A DNA stretch of 9,095 nt, taken from contig JAITCQ010000025.1 of NCBI GenBank assembly GCA_031283015.1, positions 1-9,095 of the forward strand. The letters run 5' to 3'. Under the pieces are notes generated by a model. It was not told the DNA's origin and did not search any database. It worked only from the letters and a program-made list of their open reading frames with translations. Position 1 is the first letter of the stretch, and the number at the start of each line of letters is the position of its first letter. This DNA is from Candidatus Methanoplasma sp. (lineage in GTDB: Archaea; Thermoplasmatota; Thermoplasmata; Methanomassiliicoccales; Methanomethylophilaceae). The position numbers and the translations under genes are program-made. Of the stretch, positions 1 to 7,358 are shown piece by piece.

Positions 1-2417
1 AGCGCTTTGACCGCTGCCGGGGACCAGGAGTGCTTCTCGCCGTACTTGGTGTATCCGTATACGCCTTCGCCGCCCTGCGCGTCCCCCGGGCGGTCGAACG
101 CCGTCGTGTGAACGGACACCGCATCGTCCGCGATCTCCTCCATCCCTATGCCGCCTATGTTGGACGCCGTGTTCCCGAAATGCTCCTTCACGAACCCTTC
201 GTTCAGCCCCACCGCCTCAAAGAGCCCCGCGCCGATGTACGACCTTATCGTGGATATCCCCATTTTGGACATCACTTTCATCAATCCTTTCTCGGACGCC
301 TTGATGAAATTGCGTTCTGCCGAGTCGGCATCGATCTTCATCCCGTCCCGTTTGACCAGGTCCTCGACCAAAGCATGTGCCAGATACGGATTTATGACGT
401 TCGCGCCGTACCCGAAGAGCAGGGCGAAGTGCATCACTTCCCTGGGCTCTCCGGATTCTAGGACAATGCCGGTCTGTATCCTCTTCCTCTTCCCGAGCAG
501 ATGCTGGTGCACCGTCGACACTGCGAGGAGCGATGGGATCGGGGCGTTCTCCCTGTCGATGCTCCTGTCAGATAACAGGATGTACGACCCGCCGTTGTCG
601 ACGGCGGCCTCGGCCTCCGTTCGTATCCTTGAAAGGGCGTTCTCCAGCCCCGCGGCGCCATCCGCCGCTTTGAAAGTTATTGGTATCTCGGTGATCTTGA
701 ATCCTCTGTACTTCAGATTCTTCAGGAGGTCCAATTCCCTGTTCGTGATCACCGGATGGCGGACCTTGATCATGTTGAAGTTCTTTGGCGTCCGGTCGAG
801 AAGGCTCTGCCGCACGTGGCCGATGTATCCCGTCACCGACATAACCAGTTCCTCCCTTATCGGGTCGATCGGGGGGTTGGTCACCTGCGCGAAGGACTGC
901 CTGAAGTAATTGAACAGCCTCTGAGGCTTATCCGAGAGGACCGCCAGGGGGATGTCCGAGCCTGTGGAGCCCACCGGCTCGCGCCCCTGGGTCATCATTG
1001 GCTCTATGACCCTGGATATCTCCTCTTTTGTGTATCCGAACGCCGCGAGCTTGTTCTCGATGTCCGGGACGCTCCTTCCTACCTCTCGACCGGAGGACAC
1101 CTCGTCAAGCTCCAGCCTGTTGCGGTCCAGCCAATCCCTGTAGTTGTATGCGGCGGCCAGCTCGTCCTTTATCTCGCGGTCGTAGATCACCTTGCCTTCC
1201 TTGGTGTCGACCATCATCATCTTACCGGGCATCAGCCTTCCGGATTCCGCTATGTCGGAATCCGGGAACTGTATCACGCCCGACTCGGACGCCAGAATGA
1301 AGAGACCGTCCTTCGTCACCGAATATCTGGCGGGCCTGAGGCCGTTCCTGTCCAGCATCCCCCCGGCGAACCTTCCGTCCGTGAAGAGTATCGCCGCCGG
1401 CCCGTCCCAAGGCTCCATCAGCATGCTGTGGTATTCGTAATAAGCTTTCAGGCTGTCCGGTATCGGGTTCTTGTTGTTCCATGATTCCGGGACCATTAAC
1501 GAAAGGGCGTTGGTCATGGACCTTCCGGACATCGTCAGGAACTCGAACACGTTGTCCAGCGACGCGCTGTCGCTCATGTCCGGCTCCGTTATCGGCATCA
1601 TCGACGCCAACTCCGGGAATAGCGGGGACTCCAGGACGCTCTCCCTGGCCGTCATCCACGCCCTGTTCCCTTTGATGGTGTTAATCTCGCCGTTGTGGCA
1701 CAGCATGCGGAACGGCTGCGCCAGCTTCCACATCGGTCGGGTGTTGGTGCTGAACCTCGAATGGACCATCGCTATCGCCGACGCGAAACTCGGGTCCGAG
1801 AGGTCTTTGTAATACGATCTCAGCTGGGCCGGCGTCAGCATGCCTTTGTACACTATGCACCGGGTGGAAAGACTGCATATGTAAAAATCGGGATGCCCGG
1901 AAGAAACGTTCCTGCCGGCCGCCGTCTTCCTTATTGCGTAGAGCTTTCGTTCGAGCACGTCCTGGCTGTCATAGCTCGTGACGAACACCTGGACGATCTT
2001 CGGTTCGGTGTCCGCCGCGAGGGGTCCGGGCACGCTGCGGTCCACCGGGACGTCCCTCTCGCATATCAGATAGAGACTTCGCGCGGCGCATTCCTCCCGC
2101 AGGACCTTCATGCACAGTCCGGCCGCCTCCTCGTCCCTGGGAAGGAAGATCAGGCCTGTGCCGTACCTTCCTTCCTCCGGCACCGGGATCCCGAGACCGA
2201 GTATGAAACCGTGCGGTATCTGCACGGTTATCCCCGTGCCGTCCCCCGTCTTCCCGTCCGCGTTCTCGGCCCCCCTGTGCTCCATGTTCTCCAGCGTCTG
2301 GAGTCCGAACTCCACCACCTTGTGGTCCTTCGAACCGTCGATGTTCGCTACGAATCCCACGCCGCAGGAGTCCTTTTCGTTGTCGGGATCGTACAGCCCT
2401 ATTTTCTTATGTATCAT
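1..2417 (-). CDS. gltB: Glutamate synthase (GOGAT) large subunit, N-terminal part, cut by window edge
   Basis: The first 805 residues are present and the frame stays open to the left edge. The family transfers the amide nitrogen of glutamine to 2-oxoglutarate, giving two glutamates in the cytoplasm. After a 17-residue propeptide comes KDSCGVGF, with Cys18 the expected N-terminal nucleophile of the class II glutaminase domain (about 18-430). Supporting motifs are EHRGAENADGKTGDGTG (47-63), RFSTNTRP (221-228), HNGEINT (241-247) and NGLRPARY (358-365). The central domain follows, with its typical QVTNPPIDPIREE stretch, and the visible part ends at GEKHSWSP, just before the FMN/Fe-S synthase domain. 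Full family members are about 1500 aa, so roughly half lies outside. The start ATG is 15 nt after the glutamine synthetase stop and in the same frame; an upstream in-frame TGA rules out an earlier start. No strong Shine-Dalgarno is seen, so translational coupling is likely. The electron donor (GltD or ferredoxin) cannot be told from here. Confidence 0.95.
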   Translation of the reverse strand, partial: MIHKKIGLYDPDNEKDSCGVGFVANIDGSKDHKVVEFGLQTLENMEHRGAENADGKTGDGTGITVQIPHGFILGLGIPVPEEGRYGTGLIFLPRDEEAAGLCMKVLREECAARSLYLICERDVPVDRSVPGPLAADTEPKIVQVFVTSYDSQDVLERKLYAIRKTAAGRNVSSGHPDFYICSLSTRCIVYKGMLTPAQLRSYYKDLSDPSFASAIAMVHSRFSTNTRPMWKLAQPFRMLCHNGEINTIKGNRAWMTARESVLESPLFPELASMMPITEPDMSDSASLDNVFEFLTMSGRSMTNALSLMVPESWNNKNPIPDSLKAYYEYHSMLMEPWDGPAAILFTDGRFAGGMLDRNGLRPARYSVTKDGLFILASESGVIQFPDSDIAESGRLMPGKMMMVDTKEGKVIYDREIKDELAAAYNYRDWLDRNRLELDEVSSGREVGRSVPDIENKLAAFGYTKEEISRVIEPMMTQGREPVGSTGSDIPLAVLSDKPQRLFNYFRQSFAQVTNPPIDPIREELVMSVTGYIGHVRQSLLDRTPKNFNMIKVRHPVITNRELDLLKNLKYRGFKITEIPITFKAADGAAGLENALSRIRTEAEAAVDNGGSYILLSDRSIDRENAPIPSLLAVSTVHQHLLGKRKRIQTGIVLESGEPREVMHFALLFGYGANVINPYLAHALVEDLVKRDGMKIDADSAERNFIKASEKGLMKVMSKMGISTIRSYIGAGLFEAVGLNEGFVKEHFGNTASNIGGIGMEEIADDAVSVHTTAFDRPGDAQGGEGVYGYTKYGEKHSWSPAAVKA

Positions 2418-2427
2418 GTCGAACAGC

Positions 2428-2448
2428 CCTGTTCAGCGTATGAACAGG
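2428..2448 (-). promoter_or_regulatory. Hairpin spanning the glutamine synthetase stop codon at the glnN-gltB junction
   Basis: In mRNA sense the sequence is CCTGTTCA-TACGC-TGAACAGG: a perfect 8-bp stem with a 5-nt loop. The GS stop codon TGA forms the start of the 3' arm. The following GCTGTTC (2421-2427) can compete for the same 3' arm (GAACA with TGTTC), so two exclusive folds are possible. No U-tract follows, so a classical intrinsic terminator is unlikely. A role in processing, partial attenuation or setting gltB translation is inference. Confidence 0.5.
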
Positions 2449-4613
2449 AGTTCCCTGTACTTCGGCAGCGGCCACATCTGGTCGTCCACTATCATTTCCA
2501 GCCTGTCCACGTGCGCCCTCATCTCGTCTATGCAGGGCACCAGCTTGTCGTGGTACTCAATGGCCATCTCGCGGGCCTCGAGCTCGGAGAACTCGTCGCA
2601 CATCTTGTCCATCTCGTCGGCCATGACCCTGATCTTGTCGATATGCTCGGCTATCTCCTTGATCTGCTGGACCTCCTGCAGGGAGTACTTCTTGAACTCC
2701 GCGTCCGTGAACAGCGCCTTGCACTTCAGGACGTTGTCTAGCAGCACGTTCTGGAATCCGATCGCCACCGGTATGATATGGTTGTACGCCAGGTCGCTCA
2801 GCACCCTGGACTCTATGTTTATCTTCTTGGAGTAGTGCTCCCAGGCGACCTCGTTCCTCGCCCTCAGCTCCACCTCGGACAGGACGCCGGTCTCCTTGTA
2901 CATCTCGATGGTCGCGGGCGCCGTGAAGTGCTCGAACATCACGGGCACCGACGTCTCCACATCGAGACCGCGGCGCTCCGCCTCCTTCTTCCACTCCTCC
3001 GAGTATCCGTTCCCGTCGAAGCATATGTCCTTGCAGGACCTGTATATCTCGCGGGTCTCGTCCAGCACCGCCTTCATCGCCGGCGATCCGGACGCTATCC
3101 TCTTGTCGACCGCTTTCTTGAACTGCTTCAGCTGGTGCGCCACGGCCGTGTTGAGCACGGTCATCGGCAGGGCGCAGTTCGCGGACGCGCCTACCGCCCT
3201 GAACTCGAACCTGTTGCCGGTGAATGCGAACGGAGACGTTCTGTTACGGTCGGTGTTGTCTATCAGCAGCTCGGGGATCTGGTGGATGCCCACGCTGAAT
3301 CCCTTCTTGCCCTTGATCTTGACCATGTCCTTGGTGCCGAGGAGTTCCTCGAACGCCGCCGTGACCTGCATTCCCAGGAACACCGACACGATGGCGGGGG
3401 GCGCCTCGTTGGCTCCGAGCCTGTGGGCGTTGGACGGCGACGCTATCGACGCCTTCAGCAGCCCGTTGTTGTCGTAGACCGCCTTCAGAACGTTCGCCAT
3501 GAACGCGAGGAACCTCAGGTTCTCCTCGTCCGTCTTGCCGGGGGATAGGAGGCCTATGCCGTCCACCGTGCCCAGCGACCAGTTGCAGTGCTTGCCGGAC
3601 CCGTTTATCCCCTTGAAGGGCTTCTCGTGGAAGAGCGCCTTGAACTTGTGGCGTTCCGCCACGCTCCTCATCAGTGACATCAACAGAAGGTTGTGGTCCA
3701 CCGCGAGGTTCATGTCCTCGAACACCGGGGCGATCTCGAACTGGTTCGGAGCGACCTCGTTGTGCCTTGTCTTGAGTGGTATCCCCAGCTTGTATCCTTC
3801 GAACTCCAGCTCCTTCATGAACTCCAGCACCCTCGGGGGTATGGATCCGAAGTAGTGGTCCTCCAGCTGCTGGTTCCTCGCGCTGTCGTGCCCTATGAGC
3901 GTCCTGTCCGAGAGGATCAGGTCCGGGCGCTGCGCGTACAGCGCGCTGTCAACAAGGAAATACTCCTGCTCCCATCCGAGGTACGAACATACCTCGGCGT
4001 CCCCCATGTCGAAATATTTCAGAATGTCTGACGCCGCCTTCTTGGCGGCGGAGACGGACCTCATGAGGGGGGTCTTATAGTCAAGGGCCTCCCCGGTGTA
4101 TGATATGAACACGGTGGGAATGCACAGGCAGTCCCCCATTATGAACGCGGGGGACGACGGGTCCCATGCGGTGTATCCTCTCGCTTCGAAGGTGTTTCTC
4201 AGGCCTCCGCTGGGGAAGGACGAGGCGTCCGGTTCCTGCTGGCAGAGCCTGCTGCCGCTGAACTCCTCCAGCGACGTTCCGTGCTTGTGCGGCTCCGCGA
4301 AGGAGTCGTGCTTCTCCGCCGTCCCCCCGGTGAGGGGCTGGAACCAGTGGGTGTAGTGGGTCGCGCCCATGTCCATCGCCCAGCGCTTCATTCCCGCCGC
4401 GACGTGCTCGGCCACCGCGTTGTTCAGGGTCGCACCCCTTTCGATCGACTCGTAAACGATCCTTCTCGTCTCCGACGAGAGGTACTTCCTCATTATGTCC
4501 CTGTTGAACACATTGCATCCGTAGTATGACGACGTTTCGGGCGCCGGGGGCGAGGCCATCGCCGGTTCTCTCTGGAACGCCTGCTCAACCGCACTGAATC
4601 TGCTGTTTGCCAT
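2433..4613 (-). CDS. glnN: Glutamine synthetase, type III (GSIII)
   Basis: This 726-aa enzyme makes glutamine from glutamate, ammonia and ATP in the cytoplasm, the first step of the GS/GOGAT cycle. The length fits GSIII (about 700-730 aa), not GSI (about 450). The GSIII-specific N-terminal block THYTHWFQPLTGGTAEKHDSF lies at 85-105. Catalytic-core motifs follow: GWEQEYFLVD (213-222, metal-binding Glu residues), TRHNEVAPNQFEIAP (282-296), FKGINGSGKHCNWSLG (333-348), ANEAPPAIVSVFLG (401-414) and RTSPFAFTGNRFEFRAVGA (458-476). The family forms dodecamers of two face-to-face hexamers. The start at 4613 is favoured because a BRE/TATA element lies about 26 nt upstream and would start the transcript on the ATG; no Shine-Dalgarno is present, consistent with a leaderless mRNA. 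gltB follows directly, so both are probably co-transcribed. No frame damage was seen. The symbol glnN follows common GSIII usage. Confidence 0.97.
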   Translation of the reverse strand: MANSRFSAVEQAFQREPAMASPPAPETSSYYGCNVFNRDIMRKYLSSETRRIVYESIERGATLNNAVAEHVAAGMKRWAMDMGATHYTHWFQPLTGGTAEKHDSFAEPHKHGTSLEEFSGSRLCQQEPDASSFPSGGLRNTFEARGYTAWDPSSPAFIMGDCLCIPTVFISYTGEALDYKTPLMRSVSAAKKAASDILKYFDMGDAEVCSYLGWEQEYFLVDSALYAQRPDLILSDRTLIGHDSARNQQLEDHYFGSIPPRVLEFMKELEFEGYKLGIPLKTRHNEVAPNQFEIAPVFEDMNLAVDHNLLLMSLMRSVAERHKFKALFHEKPFKGINGSGKHCNWSLGTVDGIGLLSPGKTDEENLRFLAFMANVLKAVYDNNGLLKASIASPSNAHRLGANEAPPAIVSVFLGMQVTAAFEELLGTKDMVKIKGKKGFSVGIHQIPELLIDNTDRNRTSPFAFTGNRFEFRAVGASANCALPMTVLNTAVAHQLKQFKKAVDKRIASGSPAMKAVLDETREIYRSCKDICFDGNGYSEEWKKEAERRGLDVETSVPVMFEHFTAPATIEMYKETGVLSEVELRARNEVAWEHYSKKINIESRVLSDLAYNHIIPVAIGFQNVLLDNVLKCKALFTDAEFKKYSLQEVQQIKEIAEHIDKIRVMADEMDKMCDEFSELEAREMAIEYHDKLVPCIDEMRAHVDRLEMIVDDQMWPLPKYRELLFIR

Positions 4614-4634
4614 GAACAGGAGTAGGATTACAGG

Positions 4635-4648
4635 TTAATAAACCTTTC
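4635..4648 (-). promoter_or_regulatory. Candidate archaeal promoter (BRE + TATA box) of the GS/GOGAT operon
   Basis: On the minus strand the sequence reads GAAAGG then TTTATTAA. This resembles a purine-rich TFB-recognition element directly upstream of a TATA box. The TATA centre (about 4638.5) lies about 26 nt from the GS ATG at 4613, the usual archaeal TATA-to-start distance, so transcription would begin at or within a base of the start codon. The lack of a Shine-Dalgarno between the two fits a leaderless message. This is a sequence match only. Confidence 0.6.
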
Positions 4649-4673
4649 TAAATGATTCATTAAATCGACTATG

Positions 4674-4691
4674 ATTAGATAAATGTCTAAT
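4674..4691. repeat. Inverted repeat ATTAGA-N6-TCTAAT, possible operator
   Basis: Perfect 6-bp arms (4674-4679 and 4686-4691) flank a 6-nt spacer, giving an 18-bp dyad. Its centre lies about 70 bp upstream of the GS start and about 44 bp upstream of that gene's TATA box. The size and two-fold symmetry suit a dimeric regulator, but short AT-rich dyads also arise by chance. Confidence 0.35.
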
Positions 4692-4712
4692 AAAAATGAA
4701 TTTGATATAAGA

Positions 4713-4741
4713 TTTATCGATTAAAATCTGATTTCGATAAA
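4713..4741. repeat. Inverted repeat TTTATCGA-N13-TCGATAAA, possible operator
   Basis: Perfect 8-bp arms (4713-4720 and 4734-4741) are separated by 13 nt. The element sits in the middle of the divergent region, about 55 bp upstream of the candidate rightward TATA box and about 100 bp upstream of the GS start. Further ATCGA/ATATCG words occur at 4664-4668 and 4743-4748. It could bind a regulator or form a DNA hairpin. No known operator consensus was recognised. Confidence 0.4.
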
Positions 4742-4795
4742 AATATCGTGAAATCATAAGGGAAGAGCGGAAAGATACCGCGGGGAAATGCCCCC

Positions 4796-4802
4796 TTATA
4801 TC
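4796..4802 (+). promoter_or_regulatory. Candidate TATA box for the rightward five-gene cluster
   Basis: TTATATC resembles the archaeal box A and would place the transcript start near 4823-4826, leaving a leader of about 45 nt before the ATG at 4869. That start would exclude the in-frame ATG at 4788. A second AT-rich word, AATATACA at 4846-4853, is too close to the chosen ATG to serve it well. The evidence is weaker than for the GS promoter. Confidence 0.35.
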
Positions 4803-4868
4803 AGAATTACCACAGTAAATAAGCGAAAGGAACATCTATCAAAACAATATACATCACGCGGGCATAAC

Positions 4869-5789
4869 ATGGTATTGAGCGTTTTCAAATCGGGCGATGA
4901 ACTGTTCAACCAGGGCGTGGACCTTGTCAAAAGGAAGGAATACGCAAAGGCAAAGAAGAACTTCGAAAAGACCATAGAGAAAGGCGGCAGAGAGGCGGAC
5001 CTTGCGAGGATATATGTGGACATAATAGACGCGTGTCTCGACCGCGACAACCCGGCCAGGTACAACAAGCTCGCGGCGACCCTCGCGAACGCGAAGGACA
5101 GCTTCGTATTCGGACTGACCGAGGTGGACCCGGGCAGACTCGTGATCGAATGCAGGCTGCTCGCCGAAAGGATGACAATAGGGAACATGCCGGGGAACAA
5201 CCAGGCGGCGCTCGAGGAAAAGGGGAACAAGTTCCTGGAGGTCGCCAGGAAATACCAGGCCCAGATAGGCAACGAGACGATAACGATAAGCGAGCTCGTG
5301 GGGGTGCAGGCGAACACCGGCATCAGGGAGGCCCTGTACATACAGGCATGGGGATACGAGAGCTTAGCCTCCGGAGCGGTGATGTCGGACCCGAAGAAGG
5401 CCGCCGAGCTGCTGCAGAACGCATACGCCTGCCGCAAACAGCTGGGTGAGGACGGCCAGCAGACCATGAACCAGATAAAGGCGTACTCCAAATCCGTTAA
5501 ATGCTGGATCTGCGGAAGGCCGGCGACCGGGGAAGGGGTGCATTTCCTTACGATGTCCAGCGACGTTTCGCCGTTCATGCGAAAAGAGAAAGACGACATA
5601 CTGCAATCGGCCCCGGCGGATTATAGTTCGGTATATGTATGGAGGCCGTGCTACTCGTCCATCTCGAGAAGGTCGGACGAGATAGCGAGACAGTACCACG
5701 ACAGGGCCATGCAGGAGATGAGGGCCATGGAAGCGAGACTGCAGGCGGAGATCAGGAGCATGTACACCACGATGTCAATGAGACGGTGA
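4869..5789 (+). CDS. TPR-like helical protein with possible C-terminal zinc site
   Basis: This 306-aa protein has no named function that I recognise. Residues 11-38 (ELFNQGVDLVKRKEYAKAKK onward) read as one TPR helix pair, and the following 150 residues are mostly amphipathic helix, suggesting a protein-binding solenoid. Near the C-terminus KCWICGRP places Cys212 and Cys215 in a CxxC, with His225 and Cys261 (VWRPC) as possible further ligands; a split zinc site is inference. Residues about 268-300 are a charged, coiled-coil-like helix. No signal peptide or membrane segment is seen, so it is probably cytoplasmic. The ATG at 4869 is preferred over the in-frame ATG at 4788, because the extra 27 residues are translated from AT-rich promoter-like DNA and look unlike the rest. 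No clear Shine-Dalgarno precedes it. It is first in a co-directional five-gene set ending in an SPFH protein, so it probably acts with that complex. Confidence 0.85.
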   Translation: MVLSVFKSGDELFNQGVDLVKRKEYAKAKKNFEKTIEKGGREADLARIYVDIIDACLDRDNPARYNKLAATLANAKDSFVFGLTEVDPGRLVIECRLLAERMTIGNMPGNNQAALEEKGNKFLEVARKYQAQIGNETITISELVGVQANTGIREALYIQAWGYESLASGAVMSDPKKAAELLQNAYACRKQLGEDGQQTMNQIKAYSKSVKCWICGRPATGEGVHFLTMSSDVSPFMRKEKDDILQSAPADYSSVYVWRPCYSSISRRSDEIARQYHDRAMQEMRAMEARLQAEIRSMYTTMSMRR

Positions 5790-5803
5790 ACCGATTGGAC
5801 GAA

Positions 5804-7339
5804 ATGGTCATGCTCAGGTGCAAATACTGCGGCGCGCCGCTTGACAGGAAGGACCTGGAGTCCGATTCGCCGTACGTGACGTGCTCCAGCTGCGGCACGT
5901 CCCAGCAGAGGATGGACGCGAAAGCGTACCTCGACCAGATGATGGGGCAGATACAGTCTTGGATAAGCAAGACCATACCCGGAGGGTTCTCGATGTCGCA
6001 GAGCGAGAGCGTGGACTCCGTCGCCAGATTCAGCATCTTCAACAACAGCGTGAGACCCAGGGTGGAAACGGAATACTCCGAGTACAGATTCGCGACCAAT
6101 TCCCTTCTGTCCTATCCGCTGATCACCCTTCCGTTCACCACGGACGGCAGCGCCGCGCCGCCCCACACGTCCGCGGCGGCGTTCGAGTTCAACGCGAAAA
6201 TCAAGAGCATAGAGGCGCTGGCGGTGGACGAGGCCTCCAAGAACATCGTCATATCCGCGGAGGAGATGGCGACGGGGTACGCCCTGCTCATCAACAACAC
6301 AAAGCTCCTGCGGGAGGATAAGCCTGGAAGATACATACTCATGGCCAACAACTTCACGGAGGCCTCGGGCGCGTTCAGGAAGATCAAAGGGTACGGGCCG
6401 GCCGCGGACCGCTTCCAGGCCCTTGCGGGAATATGCACGGGATGCGAGAAGCTCCTGAACGGGGACGGCATGGGCAGCATATCTTACTTCGAGAACGGCG
6501 GCGCGCAACTCGGGAAGGTCAAGGCCGACATAGGCACCGATCTTACCCTCGGCATAATGTACCAGGCCCTGGAGATGGAGATCACGCAGGCCAAGATACT
6601 CTCGGACCTGGCCGGGTTCATGGTCAAAGGGGTCGCGAAGGATCCCCTGCAGGTTCTGAACACCGTCAAGAAGATCATGGGCTTCAATTACCCGAAAACG
6701 GGGAAATGGGGATTCCTGCTCGGAAACAAGGACAGATTCAACGAGGTCTTCGGCAACCTTTCGAAGGTGCTCAGCGCAAAGGCCGGAGGCACGCTCCCCA
6801 TAATAACCGGCGCCGGGGAATATCTGATACCATTCTGGGACGTCGACCTTAGATACAGTTTCCAGTCCGGCGCCGCCTGGGCGAAGAAGAGCGTGGAGGT
6901 CTCCGAGGACCTGCTCATACCCGCGGATTTCGTGATCGACGCGCAATGCCTCAGCGACCCGAGGAGCGGGCTCACCGACATATTCTCCTTAAGACCGGAG
7001 AAGAGCATCCTCTCGGGAATAAAAGGAACGGAAACGAGCATAAGTGGCAGCGAGGGCATCGGATGGATGTCCGGCTCCGCCGCGCAGAACTCTCCCGGGG
7101 GGCGGAAGGTGGTCGTTCCGCTGAGCACTGAAAAAGAGGCGAAGAAACTGGTGAGCGAATACCTCGCGGTCTGCACCAGCCAAGATTCGAAGCTCAAGCT
7201 CAGCAATCCTTACGTGAAATCTCTTATTTACATACCATGCGATATAAAGGGCGGCCGCGTCGAGGTCCCGAGCGGGTTCGGCAAACTGGTGCCGGGACGC
7301 GTCAGGAGGATGGAGCTCTCTCAGATGGTGATAATATAA
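5804..7339 (+). CDS. Zinc-ribbon protein of SPFH-associated cluster
   Basis: This protein of about 511 aa begins with a four-cysteine zinc ribbon: CKYC (Cys6, Cys9) and CSSC (Cys27, Cys30), numbered from the ATG at 5804. The long remainder has mixed alpha/beta character, no obvious membrane span, a further isolated CTGC pair midway, and ends in basic GKLVPGRVRR followed by a short hydrophobic tail. I do not recognise a catalytic motif. The start is uncertain: ATGs at 5804 and 5810 both sit just before the ribbon, and a GTG at 5786 would overlap the previous stop in a GTGA junction. GGTGA at 5785-5789 is a possible Shine-Dalgarno, at a somewhat long distance for 5804. The gap of only 14 nt to the upstream gene indicates an operon. 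Zinc-ribbon proteins accompany SPFH proteins in the Bacillus ydj operon (YdjG), so a role as adaptor or recruiter at the membrane is a reasonable inference. Homology to YdjG is not shown. Confidence 0.85.
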   Translation: MVMLRCKYCGAPLDRKDLESDSPYVTCSSCGTSQQRMDAKAYLDQMMGQIQSWISKTIPGGFSMSQSESVDSVARFSIFNNSVRPRVETEYSEYRFATNSLLSYPLITLPFTTDGSAAPPHTSAAAFEFNAKIKSIEALAVDEASKNIVISAEEMATGYALLINNTKLLREDKPGRYILMANNFTEASGAFRKIKGYGPAADRFQALAGICTGCEKLLNGDGMGSISYFENGGAQLGKVKADIGTDLTLGIMYQALEMEITQAKILSDLAGFMVKGVAKDPLQVLNTVKKIMGFNYPKTGKWGFLLGNKDRFNEVFGNLSKVLSAKAGGTLPIITGAGEYLIPFWDVDLRYSFQSGAAWAKKSVEVSEDLLIPADFVIDAQCLSDPRSGLTDIFSLRPEKSILSGIKGTETSISGSEGIGWMSGSAAQNSPGGRKVVVPLSTEKEAKKLVSEYLAVCTSQDSKLKLSNPYVKSLIYIPCDIKGGRVEVPSGFGKLVPGRVRRMELSQMVII

Positions 7340-7341
7340 AC

Positions 7342-7354
7342 AAAGGAAAGGGAA
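7342..7354 (+). promoter_or_regulatory. Purine-rich ribosome binding site of the four-helix membrane protein gene
   Basis: AAAGGAAAGGGAA lies in the 19-nt gap after the upstream stop and ends 4 nt before the ATG at 7359. It supports that start, although it is not a perfect GGAGG. Confidence 0.5.
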
Positions 7355-7358
7355 ATAA

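Larger units (their letters stand above)
4614..4868. other. AT-rich divergent intergenic region
   Basis: These 255 bp separate the leftward GS gene from the rightward five-gene cluster. The stretch 4635-4760 is much richer in A and T than the flanking coding DNA. It contains a good promoter candidate for the GS gene, a weaker one for the rightward genes, and two inverted repeats between them. I see no convincing coding sequence and no tRNA-like fold. The GGTA/TACC or GGAA/TTCC dyads known for the methanogen nitrogen repressor NrpR are not apparent. Confidence 0.7.

Noticed and set aside
2428..2448. Intrinsic terminator between GS and gltB
   Set aside because: The hairpin lacks a downstream U-tract, and gltB begins only 15 nt after the GS stop, so full termination there is unlikely.
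1695..2741. Plus-strand open frame of 348 codons across the gltB/GS junction
   Set aside because: It lies antisense to two firmly identified enzymes, crosses their boundary and has shadow-type composition.
2440..4622. Identical 11-mer ATGAACAGGAG at 2440-2450 and 4612-4622, bracketing the GS gene
   Set aside because: Repeats of this length are expected several times by chance in 9 kb. One copy is part of the junction hairpin and the other is the GS start region. No longer flanking match exists, so it is not evidence of insertion.
4635..4835. Small minus-strand open frame of 66 codons in the intergenic region
   Set aside because: It covers the AT-rich promoter region, overlaps the GS TATA box and has no ribosome binding site or family resemblance.
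4788..4868. N-terminal extension of the TPR protein from the ATG at 4788
   Set aside because: The added 27 residues come from promoter-like AT-rich DNA, overlap the candidate TATA box and do not match the helical style of the protein.
4614..4868. NrpR-type nitrogen operator upstream of the GS gene
   Set aside because: I looked for GGTA-N5/6-TACC or GGAA-N6-TTCC dyads and found none.
5651..6946. Long open frame of 431 codons on the minus strand, opposite the zinc-ribbon gene
   Set aside because: It is a shadow of GC-rich coding DNA: its product is rich in Arg, His, Val and Leu with no recognisable domain, while the plus strand carries a clear zinc ribbon and operon context.
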